DNA of 34,718 nucleotides from Streptomyces africanus (lineage in GTDB: Bacteria > Actinomycetota > Actinomycetes > Streptomycetales > Streptomycetaceae): NCBI RefSeq assembly GCF_002150735.1, contig NZ_MUKA01000081.1, positions 1 through 34,718 on the forward strand, given 5' to 3'. Each line of letters begins with the position of its first letter. Positions within the stretch are counted from its first letter, which is position 1. The notes beneath the pieces are model-generated. The model saw nothing but the letters and a program-made list of their open reading frames with translations. It did not search any database and was not told where the DNA came from. Of this stretch, positions 32,603-34,718 are shown one piece after another. The position numbers were made by a program, and so were the translations under genes.

Positions 32603-33115
32603 GTGGCCGAGACCACTGCCGAGCAGCCGCTCGAAGAGCTTGACATCGACAGCTACACCACCGAGTCCGAGGTCCCCGTCGAGGGCGAGTACACCTCGGA
32701 GTCCATGGCCTCCCGCTTCGGCGAGCCCCAGCCGGCCGCCGGCCTGGGCCGTCGCAAGAACGCCATCGCCCGTGTCCGGATCGTTCCGGGCACCGGCAAG
32801 TGGAAGATCAACGGTCGCACCCTCGAGGACTACTTCCCGAACAAGGTGCACCAGCAGGAAGTCAACGAGCCCTTCAAGGTGCTCGAGCTGGACGACCGCT
32901 ACGACGTCGTCGCCCGCATCTCCGGTGGCGGTGTCTCCGGCCAGGCCGGTGCGCTCCGTCTCGGTGTCGCCCGCGCGCTGAACGAGGCGGACGTCGACAA
33001 CAACCGCGGCCCGCTCAAGAAGGCCGGCTTCCTCAAGCGCGACGACCGTGCGGTCGAGCGCAAGAAGGCCGGTCTGAAGAAGGCCCGCAAGGCCCCGCAG
33101 TACAGCAAGCGCTAA
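32603..33115 (+). CDS. rpsI: 30S ribosomal protein S9 with acidic N-terminal extension
   Basis: 170 residues, against 130 in E. coli. The extra ~45 residues are acidic ([20 protein letters not shown] and following), and the S9 domain starts near [20 protein letters not shown]. The C-terminal tail [12 protein letters not shown] reaches the P-site tRNA. GTG 32603 is supported by TGAGGAG upstream; the extension has normal high-GC codon use. Confidence 0.98.
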   Translation: MAETTAEQPLEELDIDSYTTESEVPVEGEYTSESMASRFGEPQPAAGLGRRKNAIARVRIVPGTGKWKINGRTLEDYFPNKVHQQEVNEPFKVLELDDRYDVVARISGGGVSGQAGALRLGVARALNEADVDNNRGPLKKAGFLKRDDRAVERKKAGLKKARKAPQYSKR

Positions 33116-33128
33116 TCGCGTCGCTGTC

Positions 33129-33168
33129 GTTGCGACTGTCTTCGCAACGTTGCGCCTGATTTCGCAAC
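33129..33168 (+). repeat. Two tandem 20-nt hairpin units after rpsI
   Basis: Units 33129-33148 and 33149-33168 directly abut; each is GTTGCG-N8-CGCAAC, and 17 of 20 bases are shared. Each can fold into a 6-bp stem. They lie between the rpsI stop and the terminator. Function is unknown: 3' end protection or a protein-binding site are possibilities. Confidence 0.7.
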
Positions 33169-33171
33169 GAT

Positions 33172-33204
33172 CGCCCCGGCGGCACGTTCTGTGCCGCCGG
33201 GGCG
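33172..33204 (+). terminator. Terminator hairpin of rplM-rpsI
   Basis: CGCCCCGGCGGCAC (33172-33185) and GTGCCGCCGGGGCG (33191-33204) form a perfect 14-bp stem with loop GTTCT, followed by TTCCCG. The strong stem with a weak T-run is common in high-GC actinobacteria. Confidence 0.75.
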
Positions 33205-33289
33205 TTCCCGTACACCACCCCTGTGGATGTCGGACCGTCCCCGGGGATGTACTGGAGCCGCACTCTCTCGCAATTCGGAGGACACCACA

Positions 33290-34648
33290 GTGGGACGACT
33301 CTTCGGCACGGACGGCGTGCGCGGTGTCGCCAACGCGGATCTGACGGCGGAGATGGCCCTCGGCCTCTCCGTGGCCGCGGCGCACGTACTGGCCGAGGCG
33401 GGCACGTTCGAGGGGCACCGGCCGACCGCGGTGGTCGGGCGTGATCCGCGCGCGTCCGGGGAGTTCCTGGAGGCCGCCGTGGTCGCGGGTCTCGCCAGCG
33501 CCGGCGTGGACGTCCTGCGGGTCGGCGTGCTCCCGACGCCGGCGGTGGCGTACCTGACCGGCGAACTCGGCGCCGACCTCGGTGTGATGCTCTCCGCGAG
33601 TCACAACGCCATGCCCGACAACGGCGTCAAGTTCTTCGCCCGCGGCGGGCACAAGCTCGCCGACGAGCTGGAGGACCGGATCGAGTCCGTCTACGAGGAG
33701 CACCGCACCGGCGCCCCGTGGGACCGGCCGACCGGGGCCGGAGTGGGCCGCGTGCGCGAGTCCGAGGAGGGCGCCGACCGGTACGTCGAGCATCTGCTGC
33801 GCGTCCTGCCGCACCGTCTCGACGGGCTGAAGGTCGTCCTCGACGAGGCGCACGGCGCCGCTTCCCGGGTCTCGCCCGAGGCGTTCCAGCGGGCCGGTGC
33901 CGAGGTCGTCACGATCGGGGCCGAGCCGGACGGGCTCAACATCAACGACGGCTGCGGCTCCACGCACCTGGACAAGATCAAGGCCGCCGTCGTCGAGCAC
34001 GGGGCCGACCTGGGCATCGCGCACGACGGGGACGCCGACCGGTGCCTCGCCGTGGACCACACCGGCGAGGAGGTGGACGGCGACCAGATCCTGGCCGTGC
34101 TCGCCCTGGCCATGCGGGAGGCGTCCACGCTGCGGGCCGATACGGTCGTGGCGACGGTGATGTCCAACCTGGGCTTCAAGCTCGCCATGGAGCGCGAGGG
34201 CATCCGGCTCGTGCAGACGGCCGTGGGCGACCGGTACGTGCTGGAGGAGATGAAGGAGCACGGGTTCGCCCTCGGGGGCGAGCAGTCCGGGCACGTGATC
34301 ATCCTCGACCACGCGACGACGGGTGACGGCACGCTGACCGGGCTGCTGCTGGCGGCGCGGGTCGCGCAGAGCGGGCGTCCGCTGCGGGAGCTGGCGTCTG
34401 TGATGGAGCGGCTGCCGCAGGTGCTGATCAATGTGCGGGATGTCGACAAGTCCCGGGTGACGACGTCGGCCGAGTTGTCCTCGGCGGTTGCCGACGCGGA
34501 GCGGGAGCTGGGCGCTACCGGGCGGGTGTTGTTGCGGTCCTCGGGGACCGAGCCGTTGGTGCGCGTGATGGTGGAGGCGGCTGATATCGAGCAGGCTCGG
34601 TCTGTGGCCGGGCGGTTGGCTGATGTGGTGAAGTCCGCGCTCGGTTGA
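33290..34648 (+). CDS. glmM: Phosphoglucosamine mutase
   Basis: 452 residues. It converts glucosamine-6-phosphate to glucosamine-1-phosphate on the way to UDP-GlcNAc for peptidoglycan. Active-site Ser104 is in [16 protein letters not shown], the magnesium loop is DGDADR (Asp246, Asp248, Asp250), sugar binding is GEQSGH, and the phosphate-binding loop is [15 protein letters not shown] 33290 ([12 protein letters not shown], the family start) has GGAGG eight bases upstream. The gene stands alone after the rpsI terminator and is complete in the window. Confidence 0.98.
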   Translation: MGRLFGTDGVRGVANADLTAEMALGLSVAAAHVLAEAGTFEGHRPTAVVGRDPRASGEFLEAAVVAGLASAGVDVLRVGVLPTPAVAYLTGELGADLGVMLSASHNAMPDNGVKFFARGGHKLADELEDRIESVYEEHRTGAPWDRPTGAGVGRVRESEEGADRYVEHLLRVLPHRLDGLKVVLDEAHGAASRVSPEAFQRAGAEVVTIGAEPDGLNINDGCGSTHLDKIKAAVVEHGADLGIAHDGDADRCLAVDHTGEEVDGDQILAVLALAMREASTLRADTVVATVMSNLGFKLAMEREGIRLVQTAVGDRYVLEEMKEHGFALGGEQSGHVIILDHATTGDGTLTGLLLAARVAQSGRPLRELASVMERLPQVLINVRDVDKSRVTTSAELSSAVADAERELGATGRVLLRSSGTEPLVRVMVEAADIEQARSVAGRLADVVKSALG

Positions 34649-34679
34649 TGACCGGGTAGGGGGTGGGGGCTGCGGTTGT

Positions 34680-34718
34680 CTGCGGGCTGACCGTTGTTCG
34701 TGGCTGATCGCGCAGTTC
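34680..34718 (+). repeat. Partial copy of dispersed intergenic repeat at window edge
   Basis: The last bases (…TCGTGGCTGATCGCGCAGTTC) resemble the right half of the 50-bp repeats at 18116 and 21627, and again follow the 3' end of a gene (glmM). The copy is cut by the window end, so its full extent is unknown. Confidence 0.5.

Noticed and set aside
1..34718. tRNA genes, rRNA genes, CRISPR arrays, complete insertion sequences, replication origin
   Set aside because: No cloverleaf, rRNA segment, regular repeat-spacer array, transposase or DnaA-box cluster was seen on either strand.

Overview
The window is high-GC actinobacterial DNA, almost certainly from a Streptomyces. The reasons are strong G/C bias at third codon positions, frequent GTG starts, the actinobacterial order of the S10, spc and alpha ribosomal clusters (rpsD absent, secY-adk-map-infA-rpmJ embedded), a Cys4 zinc-ribbon S14, and dispersed intergenic repeats of a kind familiar from Streptomyces genomes.

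Layout. (1) 1-4646: the 3' part of a large RHS/YD-repeat polymorphic toxin gene, whose variable C-terminus looks like a HYD1-type ADP-ribosyltransferase, followed by a small candidate immunity gene. (2) 4643-10424: promoter, structured leader with a 14-codon upstream ORF, then rpsJ-rplC-rplD-rplW-rplB-rpsS-rplV-rpsC-rplP-rpmC-rpsQ. (3) 10425-14908: terminator-like hairpins and a new leader, then rplN-rplX-rplE-rpsZ, another structured gap, and rpsH-rplF-rplR-rpsE-rpmD-rplO. (4) 14941-18085: a strong hairpin, then secY-adk-map. (5) 18116-21724: infA-rpmJ-rpsM-rpsK-rpoA-rplQ, with a structured gap before most genes and an intrinsic terminator at the end; truA follows. (6) 22619-31300: an accessory block between truA and rplM. 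A divergent predicted lipoprotein is followed by a five-gene run that looks like a poly-gamma-glutamate (PGA) synthesis and export operon: CapA/PgsA-like lipoprotein, a membrane protein with two sensor-HAMP modules, PgsB ligase, PgsC membrane subunit and an NlpC/P60 hydrolase. A convergent membrane-anchored Cys-containing protein closes the block. (7) 31361-31565: a 205-bp long palindrome (MITE-like) that folds much better as minus-strand RNA. (8) 31912-33204: a strong promoter, rplM-rpsI, twin small hairpins and a terminator. (9) 33290-34648: glmM, then the start of another dispersed repeat at the window edge.

How it works together. Most of the window is core translation machinery (30 r-protein genes, IF1, RNA polymerase alpha, SecY, Adk, Map, TruA), with GlmM feeding peptidoglycan synthesis. 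Two accessory modules sit against it: the RHS toxin/immunity pair, whose immunity stop codon lies inside the -35 box of the S10 promoter, and the PGA-like cell-surface polymer cluster. The PGA-like cluster is the best candidate for a little-described system. It has an unusual gene order (A-sensor-B-C-hydrolase) and no recognisable PgsE. It carries an output-less double sensor, a PgsB with a Tyr/Pro/Gln-rich tail, a P60 enzyme with a substituted third catalytic position, and a divergent His/Asp-rich lipoprotein that could be a polymer-cleaving enzyme.
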